DNA from: Anaerobacillus sp. CMMVII
Lineage (GTDB): Bacteria > Bacillota > Bacilli > Bacillales > Anaerobacillaceae
Reading direction: 5' to 3'
Length of the DNA stretch: 64,000 nucleotides
NCBI RefSeq assembly: GCF_025377685.1
Contig: NZ_JACEHK010000013.1
Span: 55,837-119,836, forward strand
In this document: positions 63,822 to 64,000 of the stretch, piece after piece
Layout: every line of letters begins with the position of its first letter
Numbering within the stretch: position 1 is the stretch's first letter
The notes under the pieces: model-generated
Seen by the model: the letters and a program-made list of their open reading frames with translations, nothing else
The model's database searches: none
What the model was told of the DNA's origin: nothing
Translations under genes and position numbers: made by a program

Positions 63822-64000
63822 TTGAAATCAAGCACCCGCTCTTTCTTAGCGAATTTAATTGATTATGCGGGATTATTCCCGCCTTCTCAACTCCCTTTAG
63901 ACCAAGCAATTAGCAATTTCCGAAACTATAAATCTGCTAACGATTCTTGGATGCTAGGGCGCTTCATCATTCAGGCAACTAGGTTGGGTGAACTAGAACC
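63822..64000 (+). CDS. unknown protein behind hppD, truncated by the window end
   Basis: A TTG behind AAAAGGAGTG opens a frame that runs off the window: KSSTRSFLANLIDYAGLFPP, then NFRNYKSANDSWMLGRFII. I do not recognise the family. Position suggests a role in the same pathway. Confidence 0.6.
   Translation, partial: MKSSTRSFLANLIDYAGLFPPSQLPLDQAISNFRNYKSANDSWMLGRFIIQATRLGELE

Noticed and set aside
1..64000. tRNA or rRNA genes
   Set aside because: I found no cloverleaf with a GGTTCRANNCC arm and no rRNA-like segment; the only structural RNAs recognised are the SRP RNA and the riboswitch.

Overview
The window is low-GC DNA typical of a Firmicute of the family Bacillaceae. Ribosome binding sites are strong (AGGAGG type) and GTG/TTG starts are frequent. 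There is a long Bacillus-type SRP RNA (about 268 nt), a GerMN/Gmad2 spore-germination-type lipoprotein, a YuzB-like DUF1450 protein and AprX-like and Vpr-like subtilases. A [NiFe]-hydrogenase operon and an aldehyde:ferredoxin oxidoreductase with its own MoaD-like protein suggest a facultative or anaerobic life. A relative of Anaerobacillus or another alkaliphilic bacillus would fit, but this is inference, not an identification.

Layout. 0-11 kb: a broken lipoprotein, a short-chain dehydrogenase, a PD-(D/E)XK plus XPD/DinG-type helicase, a YgjP-like metallopeptidase, a broken epimerase, an AprX-like subtilase, an MFS carrier and a 2-hydroxyacid dehydrogenase. 11-17 kb: a thiolase-fold protein without the usual catalytic residues, PEP carboxylase, and a PadR/DUF2812 pair with a large palindromic operator. 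17.5-21.3 kb: hypA, a cytochrome-b5-domain protein, hydrogenase small and large subunits and the maturation protease, overlapping or closely packed. 21.5-24 kb: a c-di-GMP-I riboswitch with terminator in front of a membrane GGDEF-EAL protein. 24-29.7 kb: a decayed copy of the thiolase-like gene, a C26 amidohydrolase, a cyclotransferase-like protein, a methyltransferase, AOR plus MoaD, and an unknown helical protein. 29.9-33 kb: two adjacent IS4-type elements. 33-35.7 kb: a ZorA/ZorB-like stator pair without other Zorya genes. 35.7-44.5 kb: a sigma-54 acyl-CoA catabolic cluster (HSD10-like SDR, enhancer-binding activator, LCAD-type dehydrogenase, thiolase, CoA-transferase, acyl-CoA ligase). 44.8-51.3 kb: a DUF4145-like protein, an FAH-family enzyme, a Vpr-like protease and a YihY protein. 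51.5-55.8 kb: RpiR regulator, YjiH carrier, GNAT and an NSAR/OSBS-type racemase. 55.9-60.5 kb: a two-component system, two lipoproteins and the SRP RNA. 60.6-64 kb: a third IS copy, DUF1450, hppD and the start of another gene.

Two dispersed palindromic repeat families occupy the intergenic spaces. The main one (about 52 bp, arms GGGGTCTGACCCC / GGGGTCAGACCCC around a GCGTTAAAGCTTTAACGC core) occurs 16 times as whole, half or interrupted copies, mostly just behind stop codons. All three IS copies sit inside the GGGGTCAGACCCC arm of this repeat and are flanked by matching 12-bp duplications, so the IS appears to use the repeat as its target.

Many genes carry a single frameshift. Every case I could restore needs exactly one added base, usually in a short homopolymer. 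That one-sided pattern suggests deletion-type sequencing errors rather than genuine gene loss, so most 'pseudogene' entries below may be intact in the organism. The decayed thiolase copy and the nonsense-interrupted small ORF near 15.4 kb look genuinely broken.
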